From Dryomyza anilis (lineage: Eukaryota > Arthropoda > Insecta > Diptera > Dryomyzidae): DNA of 64,000 nt. A program made the translations under genes and the position numbers. Numbering within the stretch: position 1 is the stretch's first letter; each line of letters starts with the position of its first letter. The notes beneath the pieces are model-generated. The model did no database searches and was not told the origin of the DNA. It saw only the letters and a program-made list of their open reading frames with translations. Shown here in pieces: positions 1 through 8,950 of this stretch. The DNA is taken from contig OX638135.1 in the NCBI GenBank assembly GCA_951804985.1, positions 39,530,002-39,594,001 on the forward strand, in the 5' to 3' direction.

Positions 1-2115
1 CAAATTATGATACTGGGGTAAAGTGGGAAACGTAATTTAAACAATGTTTGTTGTTATTTTAGTAAAAATATTGTGTTATATGAATTATTTAATTGATTAC
101 GCCAAGAAAAAAATTTAATTTAAAATTTCGTGACCACAAACCAATGAAAAGCAACATTTTGACTTCACCTGAGATATGATCTGAATTGCAAAGAAGAAGA
201 ATTTTGTACAATTTTCATCCATAAAAGCCAAAGAAATTAAATTTCAACAATTCTGTAAACTGCAATATATGTAAACTAGTGATGATCATTTGCAAGAGCA
301 AGACAAGAAATGGTAATCTTAATCTTTTTAAATAAAAGATCGAAGACAAGTATCTTAAACTGCATATTAATTATGAAAACGAATAGAATATGAACAATAA
401 TTGTAATAATTGTACTTATTTTCAATTTCTTCAACATTTTACTAACAACAAAAAAAAACCAATAACATAAAAATTTGAATTATATTTTAACAAGAATTAA
501 CTAATAAAAAATAATTGTATAAATCAAGTGATGTTGACGAGACAATTCAAAATCTCAAGGCCATAATAAAATGAACGATAAGTCACCAAATACATTTTCA
601 AAATGCTAAATATTTTTTACAAACTTCTTTATGTATCTGTCAATTGATAAGAAAATGTAAATCTATTAGTTGATATTTCACCTTTAAAAATGCATCAATT
701 ACTTTTTATAATATTAATCAACAAACTCGAAAATTAAGTTTTTCATTAACATGTGTTTGGTGACTTTTCGTTCTACAACGACGATATACATTATACGATA
801 TACATATACAATAAATATAAGGATTATTTCGTATAGGCATATTTCTGTTTTCGTCAAAGATTAAAAAATCCGTATGTAAATAGAACTCAAATAATATCTT
901 GCATAGTAACATTTTTCTTTGCGAACACCATGCGAACACAAACTCAAACGCTACAAAGCGAATACTAACAGAAAGAAGAGAATATAACGATTCTTATACA
1001 CACACTTTCACAACGATAACTCTTCGTTGCTATCCTGTATCATCGCATGGCAACAAACAGACGCATGACAAACAGACAGACGCATGACAACGGAGAGACG
1101 CATGACACAGACAGACGCATGGCAACGGACAGACGCATGGCACCACACTACATGTATGTATCTAGTACAGCTCTCTAGTTGGCAACAACAACGAGTTCTC
1201 TTTGTGGTACAAAAAATTTCCCGCCAAAAATTCTATCAAAAGCTTGGATGCTGCTTTATACGCATTTTTGTTGTTGTTGCACTTTCAAACGAATCAGCGG
1301 ATTTTTTATTACTTCATGATTTTACAATTAACAAAAAAAGTATATATAAAAGTAAAATAAAAATGTGCATAGCACAGTGCATATGCACAATCGATGTACG
1401 AACTAGCGTAGCGAAGAAAAGAGAAAAACATTGTTTTGTCTGTTTTATCTTTTTGAAGCGACTGTTGATGCACTTTTTAAGCTATTTACCGCTTCAAAAG
1501 TGCTTTTAAGATGCTTATATTCTTTAGAATTGACAAAAACAAAAAAAAAACATACATCTTCATTAATGTTCACGTTCATAAATATTTTGCACGCTTTCCA
1601 TTGTTACTTGTTGTTCAATATTTAGTAATATCATGAATTATTTTGTATATCATTATTACCTTAAAAACATAATAAATACATTAAAATCATAAAAAAACGC
1701 AAGAGTCATCCTTTTCTTGCAGTCTAAGTCTTGCACTTGCTCTTGTTCTTTTTTTTGCAAAATCTCGATCTTGTTCTCGTTCAAAAAAATGCAAGAACAT
1801 GAAATTTTTAATTCTCACTAATGGAAACAAATATCTGCCTTATACTTGAAATGTTTAAACTTGTCGAACTTGCACTTCATTTTTCGATTTCCTTAAATAG
1901 TTACTGAGATGTTAATAATTTGAAACTTTTTTTACATTTTTTTCTTGCATTACCATTGTTTTGTTTATGTCCGAAATTGAGCTGTTTTGAAACATCAGTC
2001 AAAAATTCATTAAAAGACTCATAAATAGTATTCTATTGAAAAGATCCTTTAAAAGAATATAAAAAATATTCAAATGAACTTTTCAAAACTTGTCCCACTT
2101 ACCCCAAGCTCCTCT
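1..2115. other. AT-rich segment, possibly bounded by short inverted termini
   Basis: No convincing coding sequence is seen. The left edge (about 14-30) reads CTGGGGTAAAGTGGGAAAC. Near 2090-2113 the sequence TGTCCCACTTACCCCAAG reads on the minus strand as a close match to it. This suggests the approximately 15-bp inverted ends of a 2.1-kb, heavily decayed DNA element, but no transposase is visible between them. Short open frames at 899-1625 are AT-biased and show no motif. Boundaries and identity are inference. Confidence 0.25.
1046..1143. repeat. Short minisatellite, unit about 18-20 bp (GACGCATGRCA core)
   Basis: Five imperfect copies of a CAGACGCATGACAA-like unit run head to tail. The unit differs at the A/G position after the ATG. 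Such CAGACAGACG runs are common inside fly dispersed repeats, and no coding role is seen. Confidence 0.7.
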
Positions 2116-2439
2116 ATATATATTACTAATAAAATAATGAAAAAACCAATATTATTAAAATTTGAATCATTTTTTAACGTAAAAATTTTGCTTGGAGTTG
2201 CAGGCGTTTTGTTGTTAATTCGATTAATAAAACAAAAGAACAAATTTTAGACCAAATACCGTTGTTTTTGGAAATATCGTTTCTCAAAAAACAACGTTGT
2301 TGTACAAAAAACAATTTTTGTACAACAAAACATTTTTATTTTGGGAACTCCAAATTTTATTAAATGACATTTAAACATGACCTGTACTTAAGATCTTCTA
2401 TATAAAATAAAATATGTTTTTCTGTTTCTTTTTATACTT

Positions 2440-2600
2440 TTTTAAAAACCGTTTTAAACCGGTATAAAACCGAAACCGTTTATATCGGTTTTGGATATCG
2501 GTTTATTTCTGATTTTCGTATAACGGTTTCGGTTACGGTTTCGGTTTTAAAAATGAAACGGTTTTAAATGGATATCGGTTTCGGTTACGGTTTCAATCCT
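2440..2600. repeat. CCGAAACCG/CGGTTTCGG low-complexity repeat
   Basis: The stretch alternates the motif CGGTTTCGGTTACGGTTTC with its reverse-complement form and with AAACCG steps. Two near-identical blocks lie at about 2522-2546 and 2575-2597. It abuts the truncated 3' end of the polymerase remnant, so it may mark the break that removed the polymerase catalytic half. Confidence 0.7.
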
Positions 2601-4350
2601 TGATAATGACAATGATGTCTTACTTTTGAACTAATATTATTATCTAAACTATTTTTACATATTATACATATCTTACATTCTATAAACGATATCTTATCCA
2701 TCTCCGTCATCTCGATGGGTCGAATATTCGCAATTGTATTCCAATACAATTGTTTGATTTTAGTTAGTAGCGTCTCTATTAAAACTTTGGAGCAATCACT
2801 TCCTACAATGAATAAACAGTAAAAATGTATAGTATACATTTGATTATTCTCAGTTTATATTTACCTATGTATGTTTTCATTTCATCAAACTTGTCATCAT
2901 ATGTTCCTTTCATATACCATGAAAAAGCACAAGGTACATGTTCCTGTACTGTATTGGTGAAGGAATTTAAAGGATCTGGCGTACATCCTGCTAACGGTAC
3001 TAGCAATGATTCGAAATCCAGATAGAAAGTATATGGAACTTGTAATGTTTTTTCAAAACCATTAAATTTAATTTTGTTGTCTTCTTCCATAGGTAAGTAA
3101 GTTATTTTCTGTTTACATGATGATTTATGCTTTTCTAAAGATGCTTCGGAATTAAATTGAAGTATGCAATTATTACATACATATAATTTATGATTTCTTT
3201 TACGTGACTGTGTACTAATAAGACGACTTATGTCTCTAATCCATACGTAATGAGTACTTGTCTCGTTTTCACAAAATAGAATATTAATATGTATTGGTTG
3301 TTTATTTTTTGTCTTATATACTGGTCCCAGTATTTCATATTTATTTATATTAACATCATGAGGGAATTCTATTCCAGTAAAATTAAAACAATTTCCATCA
3401 ATATTTATAATATCACCAGTAATATCCTCTATTCCATAAGATAGTATTCGAGATGGATTTTTGATATTTGAATACATAAGAGCTGATATAATTGCCCATT
3501 TAAAGCAGTAAATGTCATTATTATGAACATTAACACAAGCTTTTTTATTTTGTATGCATTGAGGAAGTTCAAAATAGTTCAGTCCTCTTAATGTTCAATC
3601 AGTAGTTCAGTCCTACTGATTGATGTTAACTTCAATTTTATTAATTTTTGTTAAAGACCAACCACTATCTCTTTCTTGAAATTCATCCATTTTTTGTATT
3701 ATTACATCCTTCATATCTAAAATAGCCGTACTGATGTCACTCTCTGATATTAATGTAAACTGCTTAGTTATATGGGACATAACTGATATTTTAAATTCAT
3801 CATCTCCATTTTCAGGTTTAACCGGAAGAATATATTCTCCGGAGACTTCGACATTAAATTTTATTGATTATTTGATAATAATTCACGTTTTAGTAAAGCT
3901 ATTAGTTGTGGTTTTATTTTTCTCAAGTAATCTTTTATATTTAATTCGCCTTCGTCACCATTATACAAGATATAATTGCATACATTTTGTTTGAATGCAT
4001 TTTTTATAAGCTTGAAATCATCTTTATCATCCTTCTCAGCGGATTTCTTATGTAAATTTGTTCTTATATGAGCTTTCCATAAAGATTTATGAACGAAACA
4101 ATTGCAGAATATACAATTAATTGTTTCATTGCTAGTTGATGGTCCATCCATTACCGTTTCCACTTGTAGTTTTGTCTTCTTGATATACAGATCCTGATCA
4201 TGTTTCGATAAATGAACTTTTAAATTGTTCCCTTGAGAATGTTTTATTACATTTTTTTACATGTAAAGTTTTTATTGTCATGCACATTTAGGATGTGTCT
4301 TTTTAAATTATATGACTTCCCGTAGCACTTTTCACACATTTCACACACGA
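2585..4350 (-). pseudogene. Protein-primed family B DNA polymerase, N-terminal half (Polinton/Maverick or adintovirus type)
   Basis: Read on the minus strand, the order is: a C2H2-like finger (CEKCYGKSYNLKRH, near 4330); a second zinc motif (CIFCNC...HIRTNLHKK, near 4110); a helical segment to about 3861; then NVEVSGEYILPV through to EFQERDSGWS; then ELPQCIQNKKACVNVHN; CWR-like HYVWIRDISRL; a C2H2 finger (YVCNNCILQF); the exonuclease-side motif FYLDFESLLVP; and finally KVRHHCHYQG. This order matches the long N-terminal part of the type B polymerases of Polintons and related animal DNA viruses, from memory. The palm/polymerase catalytic motifs would follow and are absent, because the sequence stops at the 2440-2600 repeat. 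Breaks seen: frameshifts near 4255 and 3862, and a small hairpin insertion at 3595-3623 that brings in three in-frame stops. A GT-AG intron (2803-2864) restores the frame exactly. It is a truncated relic, not an active gene. Confidence 0.75.
2803..2864 (-). other. Candidate spliceosomal intron (62 bp) inside the polymerase remnant
   Basis: On the minus strand the exon ends ACATACATAG and is followed by GTAAATATAAAC. The stretch ends TTCATTGTAG and is followed by GAAGTGATTGC. Removing 62 nt joins the two coding pieces without changing the frame, giving ...YIG-SDCSKV, which is the expected continuity for this family. The size suits a fly intron. This explains why the two open frames on either side look separate. 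Confidence 0.65.
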
Positions 4351-4752
4351 ACATTTTAAAATATGTTTTTGGATACGTTGGATTGAAGTGATAGATATGT
4401 ACTAAATATTGCTATTTAACTTCAAATCAACATTACCTACCATCAATATTTTTGCTGACTTATTAAAATTTTATTTTTTTTTGCATAGTAGGGATATCTC
4501 AAATTACTTAGTAAAATATAGAAAACGGAGTTGTTATAAAATGTACAAAAATTATGAAATCGTATTCTGAATTTTATTGACGTCCGGTGTATTCCACTAG
4601 ATATACTTTAAATTTTTCTGAATTCAAATTTATATATTCAGTTAAACATATATCATATTACATACTTTGATGTATAAAGGTGTTCTATACAATGGATATA
4701 CTAATAAATTTTAATCGTTTTCACACTTTTAATATATAAACATTAAAAAAAG

Positions 4753-5154
4753 GAGTGTGAATTTTGTCCACATTTAAAATTCTCGACTAGAAACAATCTG
4801 AAGCGGCATATGCTGCGAAAACATAATTTTTCGTATAAAAAGGCAAAAACTTATAATTGTAAGTAAATAACTAAAAATATTTTTTAAAATTATTTTATAT
4901 TAATAATAAAAATTTTATTAACAGTAAATCCTCAAATTGAAATACTAGAAGTCGTAACACTCCCGTCAGTAAATTTGATAGATGTTGGAATTAGGGAAGG
5001 GTTGTTAGATGATGGACTAGATCATCTATTTCTTAACTTAGACGATCCGAGGATGTTAAATGAGGATCGCCATTATTGTAATTTAATGGACGATGATGAT
5101 GATAAAATTTTATTAAACGCTCTACTGAGTTTTGAGCAAATAATGCAAACATAA
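4753..5154 (+). CDS. Small two-exon protein: C2H2 zinc finger with acidic tail
   Basis: The first visible exon part (4753-4858) encodes one C2H2 finger: CEFC, then NNLKRHMLRKHN. It ends at a strong donor GTAAGT (4859). A 66-bp AT-rich intron ends TTAACAG at 4924. The second exon (4925-5154) continues in frame for 76 codons to TAA and is rich in D, E, L and I (MDDDDDKILLNALL near its end). A polyadenylation signal AATAAA lies about 45 nt downstream (near 5198). No ATG is seen in frame before 4753 because a TAA precedes it. Either an upstream exon exists (AAAAAAAG just before 4753 could be an acceptor) or the 5' end is lost. Family unknown. The neighbouring polymerase relic and the convergent gene at 5281 suggest the three could belong to one element; that is inference. 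Confidence 0.45.
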
Positions 5155-5280
5155 GTTTTATTAATTATTTGTTATATTGTTTCAAATCGTTTTAAGAATA
5201 AATAAATAAAACAATATGTATATATTTAAATATTTTATTTAAAAATGAATATATTTAAAAGTAAGTATATAGATACGTTT

Positions 5281-5648
5281 TTATTCATAACGTAAACCGA
5301 ATAGAGCCATCCCCATTAATTCAGATTGTCGTCCTCTAAAAATAATAGACCTCTTCTCATTTTTATTATATAAATATGGATCATCGGTTTCAACTTTTCT
5401 AGAAATTCTTGCTGGTAGATAAAACCATCTATTGTCTGTTAGATGTACAATTAATTTTGTTCCATTAATTGTGTTTTTCCATTCAAAATTAGAAATCCTG
5501 AATTCCTGATCAATGGGCAAGTCATCTACTCTAATGTATGTAGAGAGGTTTCCTTTTGCTAAACTAATAATTTCAGCGAAATCCTTAAAATAAAAAAATA
5601 TATATAAATTAATAAATACAAAAATTAAAAAAAAAAAAATCTTACCAT
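5281..5648 (-). CDS. Small two-exon protein of about 102 residues, possible OB-fold-like
   Basis: Exon 1 as read here is only the start ATG (5646-5648), followed at once by donor GTAAG. A 62-bp intron (5584-5645) ends TTTTAAG. Exon 2 (5281-5583) runs 100 codons to TAA. The joined frame starts MDFAEIISLAKG, passes YIRVDDL, FRISNFEW, KLIVHLTDNRWFYLPARIS and ends GMALFGLRYE. The alternation of short beta-like segments, with a hydrophobic strand before a YLP motif, resembles small single-strand-binding-like proteins seen repeatedly in arthropod genomes; this is recalled, not searched. No stop interrupts it, unlike the polymerase next door. Minus-strand AATAAA lies near 5240. It converges on the zinc-finger gene, with their 3' ends about 125 bp apart. 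Function is not established. Confidence 0.45.
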
Positions 5649-6770
5649 ATTTTTGTTCCTATCAAATTGTAATGTAGACGATAAATAACTTTAATTCAAA
5701 TTTCGATCCATTTATATATAATGGATATCTCTTTAAAATGAGTTAAAAAGATAATTCCATTAGTATAAATATACTCAATTAAAATTTTAAAGAGAGTATA
5801 TAAAATTTGACTCAAGAAAAACTAAATAAAATTAAACATATTTTAACATGTGCAATCTTTAAAACTTATAGTATGTTGTTTAAAAATTGATCCCAATGGA
5901 GCATTATTGCTCCATGCAAATTTAAATAAAAATGATACCAATGGAGTCTTATGGCCCATTCATTCATATAAGCAAATAGTCTTATGGCCCATTCATTCAT
6001 ATAAGCAAATTAAACGAATTAAATGACCATGACTTTGTACAATAAAAATATACTACAATATCCATTATAGTAAAATTCACCTTGAATTTAATATGTGTCA
6101 ATGCATTAATGCAGAAGTGCATTTACCCGTTTACAACAAAAAAATTACCCACCAAAAAATATATGTCTAATAACAACATTCATTCATATAGCCATGTTTT
6201 AAATTACAATCTTCGTTCCTCAACAAAGTTTTAAATTGAACCCTTTGTTCCTTAACTCTCTTGATGATCATGCAAAATAAATCATCAAGCATAAAACTGA
6301 AATTTTAATTGCTTCTATAACATATACAATAACAAAATTATTACGTACATATATCTACGTTTATAAATATTGCCATTAAAAATGCTTACTCCGAAATAAT
6401 TATCCCAACAACAATATGAGTTGCAAGTTTACTCTTTACGGCTGCATGCCTTCATAACATACAAATAATATATATGTATGTATCAACATTAACAACATAT
6501 GTTAAAATGTCATCCCAATTGCTCCATGCCTTTATAATGGTATACATATAATACACCTGAAATTATACTAACAACTACTCTATTATAAAATGATCCCTGT
6601 TGAAAACAATAACAACACCTCTGTTAAAAAATTATCCGAACTGAAATACACTAACAACTACTCTGTTAAAAAGTGATCCCTATTGAAAACAATAACAACA
6701 CCTCTGTTAGAAAATGCTCCTCATGGCGCCTTATGGCTCCATGGAGCCCCTTTGAGCCAGAACCGGCGCA
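5649..6770. other. AT-rich stretch with short direct repeats, no gene seen
   Basis: Mostly AT-rich sequence without motif-bearing frames. It contains a 33-bp direct repeat (TTATGGCCCATTCATTC... at about 5948 and 5980). It also has a tandem duplication with a period near 83 bp (about 6567-6649 and 6650-6725), built on ACTAACAACTACTCT and AACAATAACAACACCTCTG. The phrase 'clustered short duplications' is as much as can be said. Confidence 0.55.
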
Positions 6771-6985
6771 AACGTACTACTGTGACGAGTGTTGTTAGAA
6801 GATTCAACATAGTTCCCATGTTAAGGCAGGGTGTCCATGCTATCTTTCGCTATCACTCGTCATCACTATTTCGTTGTGAAACCGAGTGAAAGCAAAAGTT
6901 CAAATGTTTCAACTTTCTCTATCTTTCGTTATCCCCCCATGTTATAGAACGGCGAAATAGTGATGACGAGTAATAGCGAAAATGT
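6770..6985. repeat. Dispersed repeat with 26-bp inverted repeat
   Basis: CGCTATCACTCGTCATCAC (from about 6848) returns as its reverse complement at 6954-6979 with one mismatch, about 80 bp apart. The left part, from GTGTGACGAGTGTTG to AAATGTTTCAACTTT, is repeated at 16400-16540 with few differences. A short foldback/MITE-like family is likely. A truncated Jockey ORF1 follows directly on the minus strand. Confidence 0.6.
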
Positions 6986-7322
6986 GGAAACCATGCATAA
7001 ACATAAGTGTTTTGAGCATATCTTTGAGTTCTGGCATGTCTGAGTGTTGTTCGGTCGGTGATATAGTTGTATTTTGTATTATTTCGCTTGTATATTTTGA
7101 ATTTCCTGATGTGCTAGTATAGCATGGCAGCATATTTTTTTTTCTAAGTGCAGGATATATTTTCTGCTGTAATTCTTTATTGACTGTACATTCTCTGTAG
7201 TTGACAGGATGATTATCATTGTAGAGTACGCACTTTATGTCATGTGATTTGCTTTTTCGTAAACAAGCAGAGGTGACATGATTTCCTGCGCACTTTACAC
7301 AACGTAGGCTAGGATGGAAGTA
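6985..7322 (-). pseudogene. Jockey-type LINE ORF1 (Gag-like) remnant with CCHC knuckles
   Basis: The minus strand encodes CVKCAGNHVTSACLRK followed by KCVLYNDNHPVNYRECTV, the zinc-knuckle block of Jockey ORF1 nucleic-acid-binding proteins. It then runs into a short tail with PELKDMLKTLM. The remnant is cut at 7322 by the LOA-like LINE. Its upstream part reappears at 12691-12790, showing a single older copy split by the insertion. A sibling copy lies on the plus strand at 17440-18412. Confidence 0.75.
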
Positions 7323-7330
7323 TACCTTCG
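7322..7330. repeat. Left target-site duplication ATACCTTCG
   Basis: The nine bases ATACCTTCG recur at 12691-12699, right after the A-tail of the LINE. This is the expected footprint of target-primed reverse transcription and fixes both ends of the element. Confidence 0.8.
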
Positions 7331-7530
7331 TGGTGGTTACCTTGACGTGGTGTGGGGGCTTAAGTTACAATGACTCAATAAGGCTAAGCTGACGGAAACT
7401 TTTTTTTTTTTAAGTTTCTGGTAGGGTCACCCTTGTCAGACAGGCTTGTGATGAGTAATGAACTAAATACTACCATAGTCTTTTTTATTGGTGGGGTGGC
7501 AGACTCTAAAGAAACCCCTATACCACCGCG
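7331..7530 (+). promoter_or_regulatory. 5' UTR of the LINE, probable internal promoter
   Basis: The 200 bp before ORF1 start with TGGTGGTTACCTTGACGTGGTG. No TATA box is visible. Full-length fly LINEs carry internal promoters at their first bases, and the TTGACGTGG near +13 resembles downstream-promoter motifs of such elements. The start point is set by the TSD. Confidence 0.4.
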
Positions 7531-8913
7531 ATGGGTCAACATAAAGATTTAACTACTCCAGGTGGTACCCACAAAAGTGGCAATCCACCCGCTTCGGCGG
7601 CTGAGGCAAGGATTCTGGAGGCCTCAATCCACGCAACCAACCCTGGTACGATGAACCTCTCTGCTCCTGTAGCAGGGGGTTCATCGTGCCCCTCCATCTC
7701 CCAAATTTATGAGAGAGCTAGGAATCTAGAGGAGGATAACGACAACGCAGCGGTTCCCATACAAGTAGAGGAAAGTGTCGGTTCGGCTATGCCTACGACT
7801 AATCCTCCACTGTATGGCTGCTCGACAGTGTTGTTTCCTCTCAGGGCTCCTTTCTGTCACGTATTTGGAAACATGGGTCGATCAAAGGAAAGTGGTGTCT
7901 TACCAGCATCTAATCCTAGAGAGACCGACACCCAACTGGAAGCTAAACTTCCATTGGAGACCGGACCCGGATCTCTGAATACGGAGGTCAGGTTGTCCGA
8001 TGCCCAGGTGAGTAGGAGAAGGAAGAATAAAGCGAAAGATCGCAAAGAGGCTGAAAAGGCTAAAGGCGACGCTGGAGCTTCCTCTTCCCCAGCTACCACA
8101 GCAAAACGCGATAGATCGGTGGAGGTTACTCCGACTGAAGCCGGACCATCCGCTGCTGCTGTTGTGGCTGCCAATGCACCTGAGAAGCGCAATGGCAAGA
8201 AGTTTAAAACCTTCACTGCTACTGCGAAACCCCGTAACTCCCAGAACTCGACAGTTTCCAGTGATATTGCTTCAACAAGCAAGACCACTGGTGCTTCATG
8301 TTCCGGATCGGCTGCGGATGAACTGCCTTCAACATCCACTGGCAGAGGTAGGCTAGCAGTATCATATCGTGATGCTGCTCGCAAAGCTCTTCCGGTTGCG
8401 ATTATTGGCAAATTGGGGAAGGAGCAAAAGATGAATGATGCAGAAGTAAAACACTGCACCGATCATCTTTGGCGGCTAGTCAGCACCGGCGGTGTCAGTG
8501 CAAACGCAAAAGGCTATGAGACGAGTGATGTCATCATGAAGGTGCTATGCTCGTCTCAAGCCAATTTCGATTGGATTGCCACAGCCGTTGCTAAAATCCC
8601 CTCCTTGGGCAAATCGCGCTTCGCTGTTTTCATCGGAGACGAACCCAAACGCAGGCGAGCAATATGCTGGATACCTGGTCCTATCAGGAAAATAGCGGAA
8701 GTGTTTGCCTGCCTACGTGCTCAGAACCAGGGCATCGAAACGAACGGATGGAAAATCTATAGCCATAAACCAGAGCGAGGTCCGGAGGACAAGGAGGGCT
8801 CAACCCTGGTTGTTGACTTAGACCAGAAGTCGTTAGATGTCATGCTATCTAAGTACGACAACCATCTAAACTTATTCTTTGGACGGATCAAATTCCGAAT
8901 CAATTCCAAATGA
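7531..8913 (+). CDS. LINE ORF1 protein, 460 aa (DUF4780-like C-terminal domain)
   Basis: Likely an RNA-binding chaperone that coats the LINE transcript. The N-terminal half is disordered, rich in A, S, P, T and K, with a basic stretch SRRRKNKAKDRKEAEKAK (about residues 160-180) that could serve in nuclear or RNA binding. The C-terminal 200 residues (from AVSYRDAARKALPVAIIGK) are folded-looking and match the pattern of the DUF4780 domain found in ORF1 of LOA-type and similar insect LINEs: a predicted alpha/beta domain with WIATAVAKIPSLG and a RAICWIPGP turn. No zinc knuckle is present, unlike Jockey. The ATG at 7531 follows ACCGCG; ORF2 begins 37 nt after the stop. No lesions seen. Confidence 0.85.
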   Translation: MGQHKDLTTPGGTHKSGNPPASAAEARILEASIHATNPGTMNLSAPVAGGSSCPSISQIYERARNLEEDNDNAAVPIQVEESVGSAMPTTNPPLYGCSTVLFPLRAPFCHVFGNMGRSKESGVLPASNPRETDTQLEAKLPLETGPGSLNTEVRLSDAQVSRRRKNKAKDRKEAEKAKGDAGASSSPATTAKRDRSVEVTPTEAGPSAAAVVAANAPEKRNGKKFKTFTATAKPRNSQNSTVSSDIASTSKTTGASCSGSAADELPSTSTGRGRLAVSYRDAARKALPVAIIGKLGKEQKMNDAEVKHCTDHLWRLVSTGGVSANAKGYETSDVIMKVLCSSQANFDWIATAVAKIPSLGKSRFAVFIGDEPKRRRAICWIPGPIRKIAEVFACLRAQNQGIETNGWKIYSHKPERGPEDKEGSTLVVDLDQKSLDVMLSKYDNHLNLFFGRIKFRINSK

Positions 8914-8950
8914 ATAGGCATATGATGAGAAACGAGTTAATTATCCTGTC

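Noticed and set aside
1046..1143. Possible CRISPR-like array of GACGCATG units
   Set aside because: Units are direct tandem copies with almost no spacers, in an insect-type sequence; it is a minisatellite.
2825..3025. Plus-strand frame opposite the polymerase relic
   Set aside because: The minus strand carries recognised polymerase motifs; the plus frame has none.
7857..8459. 200-codon frame on the minus strand opposite LINE ORF1
   Set aside because: Shadow of a GC-richer coding strand. The opposite frame has DUF4780-like sequence and correct ORF spacing.
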